A DNA stretch of 64,000 bases from Mucilaginibacter defluvii (GTDB lineage: Bacteria; Bacteroidota; Bacteroidia; Sphingobacteriales; Sphingobacteriaceae): positions 434,001 through 498,000 of the forward strand of contig NZ_BAABJI010000002.1 of assembly GCF_039543225.1 (NCBI RefSeq), written 5' to 3'. A model generated the notes under the pieces. It was not told the DNA's origin, did not search any database, and saw nothing but the letters and a program-made list of their open reading frames with translations. The position numbers were made by a program, and so were the translations under genes. Position 1 is the first letter of the stretch. The number at the start of each line of letters is the position of its first letter. Below are positions 25,393 to 34,411 of the stretch, one piece after another.

Positions 25393-26142
25393 GTGAAAAA
25401 GATTAGAATTTCGGCGGTTAGCTACACTAACACCACGCCTTTTATATATGGTATACAGCATACCGACTTTGTTGATAAAATTGAACTTAGTTTAGATATA
25501 CCGGCAGATTGTGCCCAAAAGCTGATTGACGACAGAGCGGACATCGGCCTGATACCAGTTGCCGCCACTTTAAATATGCCCGAGTGGCATATCGTGTCCG
25601 ACTATTGTATTGGCGCCAATGGTGCGGTCGCTTCGGTGTTTATATTCAGCAATTGCGATATACATGAGGTTAAGCGCGTACAGCTTGATCCGCAATCGCG
25701 CAGCTCAAATAACCTGGCCCGGGTGCTGCTTAAAAACTTTTGGAAGATCGATCCGGAACTTATTACTGATGCTCCAGATTACGCCACACCTTCAGACCCT
25801 TATACGGCATTTGTACAAATAGGCGACCGGACTTTTGGCAAGGCGGAGCAATACCCATACGCGTATGATTTGGCTGAAGAGTGGCAAAAGTTTACGGGCC
25901 TGCCGTTTGTGTTCGCCGCCTGGATAGCTAACAAACCCATGTCTGCTGATTTTGTAAAGGAGTTTAACAAGGCTTTAAAGTTCGGTTTAGAAAACAGGCT
26001 ATCGTTATTTAAAGTGTTGCCTCACCGGAATGACTTTGATATTGAGGATTATTTGTTGAATAAGATAGATTATGATTTGACAGACAAAAAGCGGGAAGCC
26101 CTTTTCCTGTTCCTCGATCTTATCCGGAAACTGGATAGATAG
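25393..26142 (+). CDS. mqnA: Chorismate dehydratase
   Basis: First enzyme of the futalosine menaquinone pathway; dehydrates chorismate to 3-enolpyruvylbenzoate. 249 residues of periplasmic-binding-protein fold. Seen: RISAVSYTNTTPFIYGI, CAQKLIDDRADIGLIPVAATL, DYCIGANGAVASVFIFS, LDPQSRSSNNLARVLL and IGDRTFGKAEQYPYAYDLAEEWQKFTGLPFVFAAW, all typical. The start is GTG 25393-25395, 7 nt after the phosphatase stop. With mqnE it shows the cell makes menaquinone by the futalosine route. Confidence 0.94.
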   Translation: MKKIRISAVSYTNTTPFIYGIQHTDFVDKIELSLDIPADCAQKLIDDRADIGLIPVAATLNMPEWHIVSDYCIGANGAVASVFIFSNCDIHEVKRVQLDPQSRSSNNLARVLLKNFWKIDPELITDAPDYATPSDPYTAFVQIGDRTFGKAEQYPYAYDLAEEWQKFTGLPFVFAAWIANKPMSADFVKEFNKALKFGLENRLSLFKVLPHRNDFDIEDYLLNKIDYDLTDKKREALFLFLDLIRKLDR

Positions 26143-26433
26143 TGTCCTTCTCTATTTAAAGCCTATGCTTCCTGCGATAAATCACCTGCTAAAACTGTTA
26201 ACCTAATCCATTTATGACATTTTGACGACAAGCTTATTGTACTATATACACTATTAGATTGCAATAAAAATTAAGATATTGTAAAACTTACACTATCTAA
26301 TGGCTTAAATTTTTAAATATTTAAAATTAAATAAACTTAATTATGAATAATTTATAATAATTGTCCATAATTTAAATAATTAATAATTATGTTGGATATT
26401 TGTTGTGGATTTAAAATTTAACACAACAAGACA
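26143..26433. other. AT-rich gap before a small secreted protein gene
   Basis: About 290 nt, very AT-rich from 26280 on. It probably holds the promoter of the gene at 26434. I see no stable structure, repeat or ORF of note. Confidence 0.4.
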
Positions 26434-26898
26434 ATGAAAAAGTTATTAGTTATACCAGCAATTATCGGTTTATTAATTACAGGTGCTTACGCAGCCGATA
26501 AAAAAGTTAAAGAGGACGACGACAAAAACGCAAACGTATCTTACGCCGTTGTTAACCAGTTCAAATCTGATTTCCGCGATGCTGAAAATGTTACCTGGAC
26601 TGTAACCGAAACTACTCAAAAAGCAGAGTTTACTTTAGACGGTGTTAAAATGACCGCTTTTTACAATCTGAATGGTGAATACATGGGTACAACCAAACAA
26701 GTTGCTTACAAAGCCATTTCGGCACGCGCGCAAAAAGAAATTGCCAACCGTTACAAAGGTTATACTGTAGGTCAGGTAATTGAATTAAACTCTGGTGATG
26801 GCATCCAGCACTTTGTAGATTTAAAAAGCAGCAAAGACGAAATTTTAGTACGTGTTGCGCCAACTTCAGCGGTTTATTACTTTCAACAAGTAAAATAA
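26434..26898 (+). CDS. Secreted PepSY-like (DUF2874-type) protein
   Basis: 154 residues. A signal peptide (MKKLLVIPAIIGLLITGAYA) and a charged linker (KKVKEDDDK) lead into a domain with VVNQFKSDFRDAENVTWTVTETTQKAEFTLDGVKMTAFYNLNGEYMGTTKQV. This 'F..dF..a.nV.W......a.F...g....a.y..dG' pattern is shared by small secreted Bacteroidota proteins of the PepSY-like group. Function unknown, periplasmic. Codon choice seems more uniform than in its neighbours, as if highly expressed. It has its own terminator. Confidence 0.8.
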   Translation: MKKLLVIPAIIGLLITGAYAADKKVKEDDDKNANVSYAVVNQFKSDFRDAENVTWTVTETTQKAEFTLDGVKMTAFYNLNGEYMGTTKQVAYKAISARAQKEIANRYKGYTVGQVIELNSGDGIQHFVDLKSSKDEILVRVAPTSAVYYFQQVK

Positions 26899-26926
26899 GC
26901 TACAACCCATAACATATATAGCAAAG

Positions 26927-26960
26927 AGGCTGCACCTTAATTGGTTGCAGCCTTTTTTTG
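26927..26960 (+). terminator. Intrinsic terminator after the PepSY-like gene
   Basis: Stem AGGCTGCA-CC / GGTTGCAGCCT followed by seven T residues. Confidence 0.85.
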
Positions 26961-27076
26961 TGTTTAATTCCAGGTTTGTTTATAACTGATTTTACAAAAA
27001 ATCAGACGCAAAAAAAGTGATTAAAAATCAGACAGACTGTTCTCTAATCACTGCTCACTAATTTCTATTGCTCAAA

Positions 27077-28327
27077 CTAATCCACCGCAGAACGCAGCAT
27101 GAGCGCACCTACGGTTACATTAGTACGGCTATCAATTATAATGGCACCGCCGTTTGCCTTATTGAGTTGATATGGGTCGAAAGCTAAAGGATCCGCAGTT
27201 TTTATAACAATACGGCCAATATCATTCAATTTAAATTCTTCGTCGTACTGTTTTTCAAGTGTGTTGATATTCACCTTATACAATACTTCACTTATACGGC
27301 ATTTTGTTACCTTACTGTTGTGCTGTACCAGGTAAGTATGCGTAACATCCAGCGGCCGGGTATCCATCCAGCATAAGTCGACCTCAATTAATTGAGCTAC
27401 CTGCGGCTGCGCGGCACTGCTTACCAGCAAATCGCCACGGCTTATATCAATATCGTCTGCCAGGTGTATAGTTACTGACATGCCCGTAATAGCTTCCACC
27501 GGCTCCCTGTCCAGTTGTTCAATTTTTGAAATTGTGCTTGTAAAGCCTGATGGCAAAACAGTAACCTGATCATTCACCCTGAAAGTGCCGCTTGCCACCC
27601 GTCCTGCATAACCACGGTAATCATGCAGTTCATCAGTTTGCGGGCGTATAACCCACTGCACCGGCAGGCGTGCGTGTGACGCTTTTACATCAACCTTTAT
27701 GTCTACGTTTTCAAGATAAGTAAGCAGGCTTTCACCCGCATACCAAGGCATGTTAAATGATTTATAAACAATATTGTCACCTTTTAAAGCGCTGACAGGT
27801 ATAAACTTAACGCTGCTTAATTCAACTTTTTTCGCAAGAGCTTCATAATCGCCCACTATCTTATTGTAAGCTTCCTCATCATAATTAAGCATATCCATTT
27901 TATTTACACAAACCACCACCTGCGGAATGCCTAATAAGGATACCAGGAAAGAGTGACGGATAGTTTGCTCGATAACGCCCTTGCGCGCGTCGATCAGGAT
28001 AATGGCCAAACCGGCGTTGCTTGCGCCTGTAACCATGTTACGGGTATATTGTATATGGCCGGGTGCATCTGCAATGATGAATTTGCGCTTATCGGTATTA
28101 AAATATTTGTAAGCCACATCAATGGTAATGCCTTGCTCTCGCTCGGCTTTAAGGCCGTCGGTAAGGATGGCCAGATCGATGGTACCATCATCATTTTTAC
28201 GGTTTGAGGCATGCAGCGCCTCTAGCTGATCGGCTAAGATCGCTTCACTATCATACAACAGGCGGCCGATAAGGGTGCTTTTACCATCATCAACACTGCC
28301 GGCGGTTATAAACTTTAAAATATCCAT
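27077..28327 (-). CDS. cysN: Sulfate adenylyltransferase subunit 1 (GTPase)
   Basis: GTPase subunit of ATP sulfurylase, which drives APS formation by CysD. 416 residues, EF-Tu-like. Seen: ITAGSVDDGKSTLIGRLL (P-loop), EREQGITIDVAYKYF (switch I), DAPGHIQYTRNMVTGAS (G3) and VNKMDML (G4), then two beta-barrel domains. It has no fused APS kinase (CysC), consistent with an APS-type CysH next door. Last gene of the sulfate operon; one base separates it from cysD. Confidence 0.96.
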   Translation of the reverse strand: MDILKFITAGSVDDGKSTLIGRLLYDSEAILADQLEALHASNRKNDDGTIDLAILTDGLKAEREQGITIDVAYKYFNTDKRKFIIADAPGHIQYTRNMVTGASNAGLAIILIDARKGVIEQTIRHSFLVSLLGIPQVVVCVNKMDMLNYDEEAYNKIVGDYEALAKKVELSSVKFIPVSALKGDNIVYKSFNMPWYAGESLLTYLENVDIKVDVKASHARLPVQWVIRPQTDELHDYRGYAGRVASGTFRVNDQVTVLPSGFTSTISKIEQLDREPVEAITGMSVTIHLADDIDISRGDLLVSSAAQPQVAQLIEVDLCWMDTRPLDVTHTYLVQHNSKVTKCRISEVLYKVNINTLEKQYDEEFKLNDIGRIVIKTADPLAFDPYQLNKANGGAIIIDSRTNVTVGALMLRSAVD

Positions 28328-28328
28328 A

Positions 28329-29237
28329 TTAAAAATAGCCTCCTTTCTTGCGGTCTTCCATTGCCGCTTCTGATACCTTGTCGTCCATACGTGCGCCGCG
28401 TTCGCTTATTTTTGATTCGCTGATCTCGTTGATGATGTCATCAATATGATAAGCATATGATTCAACAGCTGCTGTACAGGTCATATCGCCCACGGTACGA
28501 AAACGTACGTTTCTGCGCTCTACAACATCCTCTTCATCCATGTTGAGGAAAGGAGAGGCAGCCATTAACTGGCCATTGCGGGTGATACAATCACGCTCGT
28601 GTGCAAAATATATGGAAGGGAGTTCTATCTTTTCGCGACGGATGTAGTTCCAAACATCGAGTTCGGTCCAGTTACTGATCGGGAACACCCTTACGTTTTC
28701 GCCTTTGTGTATTTTACCGTTGTACAGGTTCCATAACTCAGGTCGTTGGCGTTTTGGGTCCCACTGGCCAAATTCATCACGTACCGAAAAGATACGCTCT
28801 TTAGCGCGGGCTTTCTCCTCATCACGACGGGCGCCGCCAATGCAGGCATCAAATTGATGTTTGGCAATTGTATCAAGCAATGTAACGGTTTGTAAGGCGT
28901 TGCGACTGGCATTTTTGCCTTTTTGTTCAACTACCTTACCTTCATTTATCGAATCCTGAACGTGACCGATGATCAGTTTTTCGCCAAGGCGTTCAATCAT
29001 CCGGTCGCGGTAGTCAATGGTTTCAACAAAATTATGTCCGGTATCGATATGTACCAGCGGAAATGGAAATTTACCCGGACGAAACGCTTTTTCAGCCAAT
29101 CGTACCAGGGTGATAGAATCCTTACCGCCCGAAAAAAGCAGCGCGGGCTTTTCAAATTGCCCCGCCACCTCACGCAGAATGTATATCGCTTCTGCTTCAA
29201 GCTCATCTAAGTAATCCAGGTGGTTATTAGTACTCAT
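28329..29237 (-). CDS. cysD: Sulfate adenylyltransferase subunit 2
   Basis: Catalytic subunit of ATP sulfurylase: ATP + sulfate to APS. 302 residues from ATG 29235-29237; an upstream reading to 29276 is not conserved. Seen: the PP-loop FSGGKDSITLVRLA, VHIDTGHNFVETIDYRD, CIGGARRDEEKARAKERIFS, FPISNWTELDVWNYI and the C-terminal FRTVGDMTCTAAVES. CysN follows after one base and cysH precedes it by 14 nt, so the three are co-transcribed. Confidence 0.96.
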   Translation of the reverse strand: MSTNNHLDYLDELEAEAIYILREVAGQFEKPALLFSGGKDSITLVRLAEKAFRPGKFPFPLVHIDTGHNFVETIDYRDRMIERLGEKLIIGHVQDSINEGKVVEQKGKNASRNALQTVTLLDTIAKHQFDACIGGARRDEEKARAKERIFSVRDEFGQWDPKRQRPELWNLYNGKIHKGENVRVFPISNWTELDVWNYIRREKIELPSIYFAHERDCITRNGQLMAASPFLNMDEEDVVERRNVRFRTVGDMTCTAAVESYAYHIDDIINEISESKISERGARMDDKVSEAAMEDRKKGGYF

Positions 29238-29251
29238 TTGGTGGTTATATA

Positions 29252-29956
29252 TTATTTTACGGCATGAAGGCCGCATTCTTTCTTACTTTGATCTTCCCAC
29301 CACCAGCGTCCGGCGCGAAAATCTTCGCCCTCTTGTACGGCGCGGGTGCATGGCTGGCAGCCAATGCTCGGGAAACCCCTGTCATGCAATGTATTGTACG
29401 GTACGTTGTATCGCTTGATGTATGCCTTTACATCATCCAAAGCCCAGCTATAAATAGGATGGTACTTGAGTATATTGTTAACCTCGTCCCATTCCAGGTT
29501 ATCCATATGCTGACGGTTAGCGGATTGATCGGCACGGATACCGGTTACCCAGCATTTGTTGCCTGCAAGGGCACGTTTTAAGGGTTCTATCTTGCGGATG
29601 CCGCAGCATTCCTTACGGTTTTCAACCGACTCATAAAAACTGCTTGGTCCTTTTTGGTTTACCATCGCCTCAACCAGTGAATGGTTAGGGTAGTAGGCAA
29701 ATATCGGTTTGCCATACATTTCCATAGTGCGGTTCCAAACGTAATAGGTTTCAGGGAATATCCGCCCTGTTTCAAGTGTAAATATTTTTATCGGCAGGTC
29801 ATTGGTGAAGATCATGTGGGTAATCACCTGATCTTCCCAGCCAAAACTGGTTGAAAAAACCACCTCTCCCGGGAATTGTTCCGCTAATTTGCGCAGCGCC
29901 TCCACAGGTTCAAGTCCGCTAATATCTTCTTTTATATAATTAATCAACTCACTCAT
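29252..29956 (-). CDS. cysH: Adenylyl-sulfate (APS-type) reductase
   Basis: Reduces activated sulfate to sulfite. 234 residues. Besides the PP-loop-like FSTSFGWEDQVI and the C-terminal KECGLH (nucleophilic Cys228), it has a Cys pair ECCG (117-118) and CQPC (200-203), the 4Fe-4S ligands that mark reductases using APS rather than PAPS. This explains why no APS kinase is found in the operon. It lies between the Met8/TauE fusion and cysD, with spacings of 1 and 14 nt. Confidence 0.93.
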   Translation of the reverse strand: MSELINYIKEDISGLEPVEALRKLAEQFPGEVVFSTSFGWEDQVITHMIFTNDLPIKIFTLETGRIFPETYYVWNRTMEMYGKPIFAYYPNHSLVEAMVNQKGPSSFYESVENRKECCGIRKIEPLKRALAGNKCWVTGIRADQSANRQHMDNLEWDEVNNILKYHPIYSWALDDVKAYIKRYNVPYNTLHDRGFPSIGCQPCTRAVQEGEDFRAGRWWWEDQSKKECGLHAVK

Positions 29957-29957
29957 C

Positions 29958-31475
29958 TCAAATCACCTTAATAATAAAATTGACAATGCTGCGCAGGCTA
30001 ATAGCCACTACTATTACACCTACGGCCACCATAATTACCTTGGTAGATATTTTATTGGATATTTTTGCCGCGATAGGCGATGCAGCGGCGCTACCAATGA
30101 TCAGCCCCGCCACCGCATGCCAATGCCCACTGTTAAGCATGGTTACAAAGGTTAGCGAACTCATTAACGCAATAAAAAACCTCGACAGTTTTACTGTGCC
30201 TAAGGAGAAACGCGCGTTACGGCCACCCGCTATTAATGTTGATAGCACGATGGAGCCCCAGCCGCCTCCGCCAACAGCATCAATAAAGCCACCGCCTAAA
30301 CCCAGCAGTGATATTTTTTTGATCTTATCAGCCGATTTTTTGGGCTTACGGTTGAAGGCTTTTGACAAGATAACCAAACCTAATATTAATGTATATAATG
30401 ATACAAACGGCTTGGTATAATGCGCATAATGCTCCAGCGATGACAAGAGATAAGCACCTGTTACCGCACCAATAATACCCGGGATAAGCAGTAGCTTGAA
30501 TAGTTTCCAGTTTACATTACCCATACGGTAATGCATCCAACCGGCAATACCATTGCTTAATACTTCCGACAAATGCACCGCCATACTTGCCGATGCCGGC
30601 GGGACACCCATTGATAATGAAAACGTGGTAGATGTTACCCCGTATGACATGCCTATAGCGCCGTCTATCATTGAAAACACAAAACCAGCGCCCAGGAAAT
30701 AATAGAACATCGGGTCAATGTTCTCTACATAATTCTGGAATGCCGGTTCGCGGTACCAAAGCGACACTACACTTATGCCCACAGCCGCTATTGATGTTAG
30801 CCAGATCAGCCAGCGTACAAACATCTTATTGTCTGGCTTAGCTTTTTTGGATTCAACTAATACAGCCGTCGCTTCGTTTAATTTGCGCACCTTATAGGCA
30901 AAATCTCCTTTAAGTGAATTTCTTAACTCACTCATTTGCTGTAAGGTGTCATCTATTTCATCCGGTATCTCACGGTTAAGGAATTCCTTTATTCGCTTAG
31001 CCACTGTAGGCGACTTGCCATTGGTAGAAATAGCGATCTTAAGATCACCTTTTTGGACGATAGAACTCAGATAGAAATCGCACAGGTCGGGTTTATCAGC
31101 AACATTGACCAGCAATTTACGATCATGCGCGGCCTGGCAAATATAATTGTTCAGGTCGCTGTCGTCGGTAGCGGCGATAACCAAATCGGCGGTGTTCAGG
31201 TCATATTCAGCAAAGCTTTTATTTACCACCTGCACACCTGCGTACTTTGACGCCAGCGCATGAATTTCAGGTAGTATTGTCCTGGCGATAACGGTAACCC
31301 TGGCACGCGGACTATTTTTGAGTACGGCCGTCAGCTTTTCCAAGCCAACATTGCCGGCACCAATAAGCACCGTATGCAAGTTATTGAGCTTGATAAAAAC
31401 CGGGAAAAGTTGATTCCCTCTGTCTTTATCCTGTTCAACAGGTTTTACGCTATTATCTTCAGGCAACTGTGTCAT
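29958..31475 (-). CDS. Fusion of siroheme-synthase (Met8-like) domain and TauE/SafE membrane transporter
   Basis: 505 residues with two unrelated parts. Residues 20-215 are a precorrin-2 dehydrogenase/ferrochelatase: LHTVLIGAGNVGLEKLTAVL (NAD site), LVIAATDDSDLNNYICQAA, VNVADKPDLCDFYLSSIV and KIAISTNGKSPTVAKRIKEFL. Residues 220-505 are a TauE/SafE (TSUP) transporter with about eight helices, including GAGFVFSMIDGAIGMSYGVTSTTFSL and GLGGGFIDAVGGGGWGSIVLS. The first half makes siroheme for Sir and the second could move sulfite or sulfate. It overlaps cobA by 17 nt and precedes cysH by one base. No stop or frameshift splits the halves. Confidence 0.92.
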   Translation of the reverse strand: MTQLPEDNSVKPVEQDKDRGNQLFPVFIKLNNLHTVLIGAGNVGLEKLTAVLKNSPRARVTVIARTILPEIHALASKYAGVQVVNKSFAEYDLNTADLVIAATDDSDLNNYICQAAHDRKLLVNVADKPDLCDFYLSSIVQKGDLKIAISTNGKSPTVAKRIKEFLNREIPDEIDDTLQQMSELRNSLKGDFAYKVRKLNEATAVLVESKKAKPDNKMFVRWLIWLTSIAAVGISVVSLWYREPAFQNYVENIDPMFYYFLGAGFVFSMIDGAIGMSYGVTSTTFSLSMGVPPASASMAVHLSEVLSNGIAGWMHYRMGNVNWKLFKLLLIPGIIGAVTGAYLLSSLEHYAHYTKPFVSLYTLILGLVILSKAFNRKPKKSADKIKKISLLGLGGGFIDAVGGGGWGSIVLSTLIAGGRNARFSLGTVKLSRFFIALMSSLTFVTMLNSGHWHAVAGLIIGSAAASPIAAKISNKISTKVIMVAVGVIVVAISLRSIVNFIIKVI

Positions 31476-32235
31476 ACAATGCTTTGATCGTTTTAAATTC
31501 CGGATGAAGCGATACCACCTCGCCGAACACGATAAGCGCGGGCGAACTGATTTGCTTTTCGGCTACGGCAGCAACTATGGTATCAACAGTGCCTATGGCT
31601 ATTTTCTCATTAACAGTAGTACCGCTTTGAATTACCGCCGCGGGTAAACTGCTTTTACCTTCGGCCTTAAACACTTCGGTAATTTCAGCCAATTTATGTA
31701 TACCCATTAGCACCACTACGGTAGCCTTGCTTTTTGAGGCATCAATCAAATCTGATGATATTTTACCGTTGGCGGTAGTGCCGGTAACCACCCAAAAGCT
31801 TTCGCTTAAACCACGATGTGTAACGGGGATCTGTTGTAACTCGGGTACGCCAATGGAACTTGAAATACCCGGAACAACCTGCGCCTGTATATTATGCTGT
31901 GCTGCAAATTCAATTTCCTCAAATCCACGACCGAATACAAATGGATCGCCACCTTTAAGGCGAACCACATGGCCATAATTAAAAGCATAATCAACCATTA
32001 ATTGATTGATGCTGGCTTGAGAATGTGTTTGATCGCCTGAACGTTTGCCTACGTAAACTTTGATTGAGTGCGCAGGAGCAAGGTCGAGCAATTCATCGTT
32101 TACTAAAGCGTCATATAAAATCACATCAGCAGTTTGAAGTGCTTTGATACCTTTTATGGTGATCAGATCCGCATCGCCGGGACCAGCACCTACTAAGGTA
32201 ATGCGTGGCGTAATATCTTGTGTGTTGTTTATCAT
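31459..32235 (-). CDS. cobA: Uroporphyrinogen-III C-methyltransferase
   Basis: SAM-dependent enzyme that makes precorrin-2, the siroheme precursor. 258 residues. Seen: ITLVGAGPGDADLITIKGIKAL, VILYDALVNDELL, VGKRSGDQTHSQASINQLMV, VRLKGGDPFVFGRGFEE, VPGISSSIGVPELQQIPVTHRG, and VVLMGIHKL. It shares a TAATG overlap with the Sir gene and a 17-nt overlap with the Met8/TauE fusion, so siroheme is made next to its consumer. Confidence 0.96.
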   Translation of the reverse strand: MINNTQDITPRITLVGAGPGDADLITIKGIKALQTADVILYDALVNDELLDLAPAHSIKVYVGKRSGDQTHSQASINQLMVDYAFNYGHVVRLKGGDPFVFGRGFEEIEFAAQHNIQAQVVPGISSSIGVPELQQIPVTHRGLSESFWVVTGTTANGKISSDLIDASKSKATVVVLMGIHKLAEITEVFKAEGKSSLPAAVIQSGTTVNEKIAIGTVDTIVAAVAEKQISSPALIVFGEVVSLHPEFKTIKALYDTVA

Positions 32236-34325
32236 TATTTTACCAAAGCCTCCCTTTTTGCCTTGCTATCATTTAAAAATTGAGTTGCCTGTGCTAAATA
32301 AGCGGTGGCGAACTCCTCAGATGGTTCGTTTTTGTTGATCTGTAAAACCAAATCGTTAAACGAACCGATTAAATTAAACTCTCCGGAATCTACGTATTGC
32401 GCATCAAACTCATTGATTACGCCCGCCTGTGTGCTGCTGTTAATACTCTTATCAAGCAACAACGCTTTAGCCGAACTTACAAATACGCTATAAGCGTGAT
32501 AAATAGCATCAGCCCAACGGCTTTCGGCATAAGCATCATTGGCCCAACCCAGTTTTTCTTCGGATTCGAATAATAATGTAGCCACCAGGTCGATAACCAC
32601 ACCGGCACATTCACCTACACCAATGGCGGTAACAAATGTTTCCTCGTGTCCCCAGTCAACAAACTCTTCTTCTGTTAAGGTAGTCAGGTCTGCAAGTGGT
32701 TTCAGCAAACGGTAAAAATAATCCTTACCCTGGCGGTCATAGTAGCCGTGATAAGTTTCGTCGGTAATGGAATTTGCTTTGTAATCATCCAATAACGAGC
32801 GTAAAACGCTGGTAGCCCTTTTTGCAGGTACCTTAACCACACGTTCAGCTACACGGCCAACGCCATTGCCAACTGTACCGCCGCCAAGCATCACTTGTAC
32901 CGAAGGCAATACTTTTGTTCCGGCCTTTAGCGAGCTGCCATGCAGGCCAATATGTGCCAAACCATGCTGCCCACATGAATTCATACAACCACTAATCTTA
33001 ATCTTGATCTCGCGGTTATAAATAAAGTCTTCATACTCGGTGTAGATCACATTCTCGAGTACACGAGCCATGGTCATGCTGTTGGAGATTCCCAGGTTAC
33101 AGGTATCAGTACCCGGACAGGTGGTTACATCGGCCACGCTATCAAAACCCGGCGCTGATAGTTCCAATTCGGTCAGGCCGTTGTATAAAGCGGTTAAAGC
33201 TTCTTTGCGTACGTATTTTAATAACAGCCCTTGGTTTTGGGTGATGCGTAATTCATCAGCAACCAACGGTTTTAAAATATCAACCAGTTTGCGTGCGGTG
33301 GCTGTATCGATATCGCCTACAGGTACTTTAATATAAACTCCATAAAAGCCTTCCTGCTTTTGTTCAAATACATTAGTAGCCAGCCATTGCTCATAACGCA
33401 ACGGGTTTACGGGTTGTACATCAGCGTAAACAGTGGTATCAGGTATAGCTGGCTGGGGGAGCGCTTCGCGGTTAATCGGGTACGTTTTTACCTTGTTGGC
33501 TACACGCTCTTCCTTTGCCAGGCGTAAAACTTCATCTAAACCTAACTTTTGCACCAAATATTTTAAACGGGCCTTGTTGCGATTGTTACGTTCGCCATAG
33601 CGATCAAATACACGAATAACAGATTCTATGTATGGAATGAGTTGATCTTCAGGCAAAAACTCATCTACAGCGCTTGCCAGAAAAGGTTGTGCGCCGAGTC
33701 CGCCTGCCAGTAATACTTTAAAGCCGCGTTCGCCCTGAGCATTCACCTTGGGGATGAAACCCAGGTCATGTATATAGCTAAAAGCCTCATCGCTATCTGT
33801 AGCCGAGAACGACATTTTGAACTTACGGCCCATTTCCTGGCAGATAGGATTACGTAAAAAGTACTCAAAAGTGGCATGCGCGTACGGCGATACATCAAAT
33901 GGCTCCTTTGGGTCTATACCCGCGGTAGGGGCAGCCGTTACGTTACGTACGGTATTACCGCATGCTTCGCGCAGGGTAATATCGTCCTGCTCAAGCCTTG
34001 CCCAAAGCTCGGGCGTACGGTCAAGACTTACATAATGTATCTGAATATCCTGACGGGTAGTAAGGTGCAGGTTGCCGCTGCCGTATTCATCAGATATATC
34101 GGCAATAGTAAGCAACTGCTTAAAGGTAACTTTACCAAATGGCAGCTTAATACGTACCATTTGCACACCCGGCTGGCGCTGACCGTAAACCCCACGCGCA
34201 AGGCGCAGGCTCCTGAACTTTTCATCGTGTATCTTACCTTCCCTGAACAGGCGTATCTTCCGTTCAAGGTCTATAATATCTTTTTCAACTACAGGATTCT
34301 CCAGTTCTGTTCTGAAGCTTTGCAT
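32235..34325 (-). CDS. Siroheme sulfite/nitrite reductase with C-terminal HEPN-like domain
   Basis: Ferredoxin-type sulfite (or nitrite) reductase, reducing sulfite to sulfide. 696 residues. The twin siroheme repeats are seen as LHLTTRQDIQIHYV and TCPGTDTCNLGISNSM...SGCMNSCGQHGLA; Cys403, Cys409, Cys447 and Cys451 ligate the 4Fe-4S/siroheme centre. Context (CysH, CysD, CysN, CobA) points to sulfite. From about residue 565 the C-terminus (ESRWADAIYHAYSVFVSSAKALLL) resembles a HEPN helical domain, which ordinary reductases lack. First structural gene of the operon, preceded by a Cys-codon leader and terminator. Confidence 0.92.
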   Translation of the reverse strand: MQSFRTELENPVVEKDIIDLERKIRLFREGKIHDEKFRSLRLARGVYGQRQPGVQMVRIKLPFGKVTFKQLLTIADISDEYGSGNLHLTTRQDIQIHYVSLDRTPELWARLEQDDITLREACGNTVRNVTAAPTAGIDPKEPFDVSPYAHATFEYFLRNPICQEMGRKFKMSFSATDSDEAFSYIHDLGFIPKVNAQGERGFKVLLAGGLGAQPFLASAVDEFLPEDQLIPYIESVIRVFDRYGERNNRNKARLKYLVQKLGLDEVLRLAKEERVANKVKTYPINREALPQPAIPDTTVYADVQPVNPLRYEQWLATNVFEQKQEGFYGVYIKVPVGDIDTATARKLVDILKPLVADELRITQNQGLLLKYVRKEALTALYNGLTELELSAPGFDSVADVTTCPGTDTCNLGISNSMTMARVLENVIYTEYEDFIYNREIKIKISGCMNSCGQHGLAHIGLHGSSLKAGTKVLPSVQVMLGGGTVGNGVGRVAERVVKVPAKRATSVLRSLLDDYKANSITDETYHGYYDRQGKDYFYRLLKPLADLTTLTEEEFVDWGHEETFVTAIGVGECAGVVIDLVATLLFESEEKLGWANDAYAESRWADAIYHAYSVFVSSAKALLLDKSINSSTQAGVINEFDAQYVDSGEFNLIGSFNDLVLQINKNEPSEEFATAYLAQATQFLNDSKAKREALVK

Positions 34326-34348
34326 AACGAGAATTTGGTGGTTATTTA

Positions 34349-34382
34349 TAAAAAAGCCCCTTTTGCTTGTGGCTAAAGAGGC
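34349..34382 (-). terminator. Intrinsic terminator in the leader of the sulfate operon (attenuator)
   Basis: On the minus strand GCCTCTTT pairs with AAAGGGGC (one G-U) around an 11-nt loop, followed directly by six T residues. It lies 24 nt before the Sir start codon and 22 nt after the leader stop, where it must be bypassed for the operon to be expressed. Confidence 0.85.
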
Positions 34383-34411
34383 GTTAATATCGCTTATTTA
34401 TACTTATAGCC
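34371..34411 (-). promoter_or_regulatory. Antiterminator pairing in the sulfate operon leader
   Basis: GGCTATAAG (34403-34411), which covers the end of the leader ORF and its stop codon, can pair with CTTTAGCC (34371-34378) with a single bulged U. CTTTAGCC overlaps the 5' arm and loop of the terminator, so the two structures exclude each other. Confidence 0.65.
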
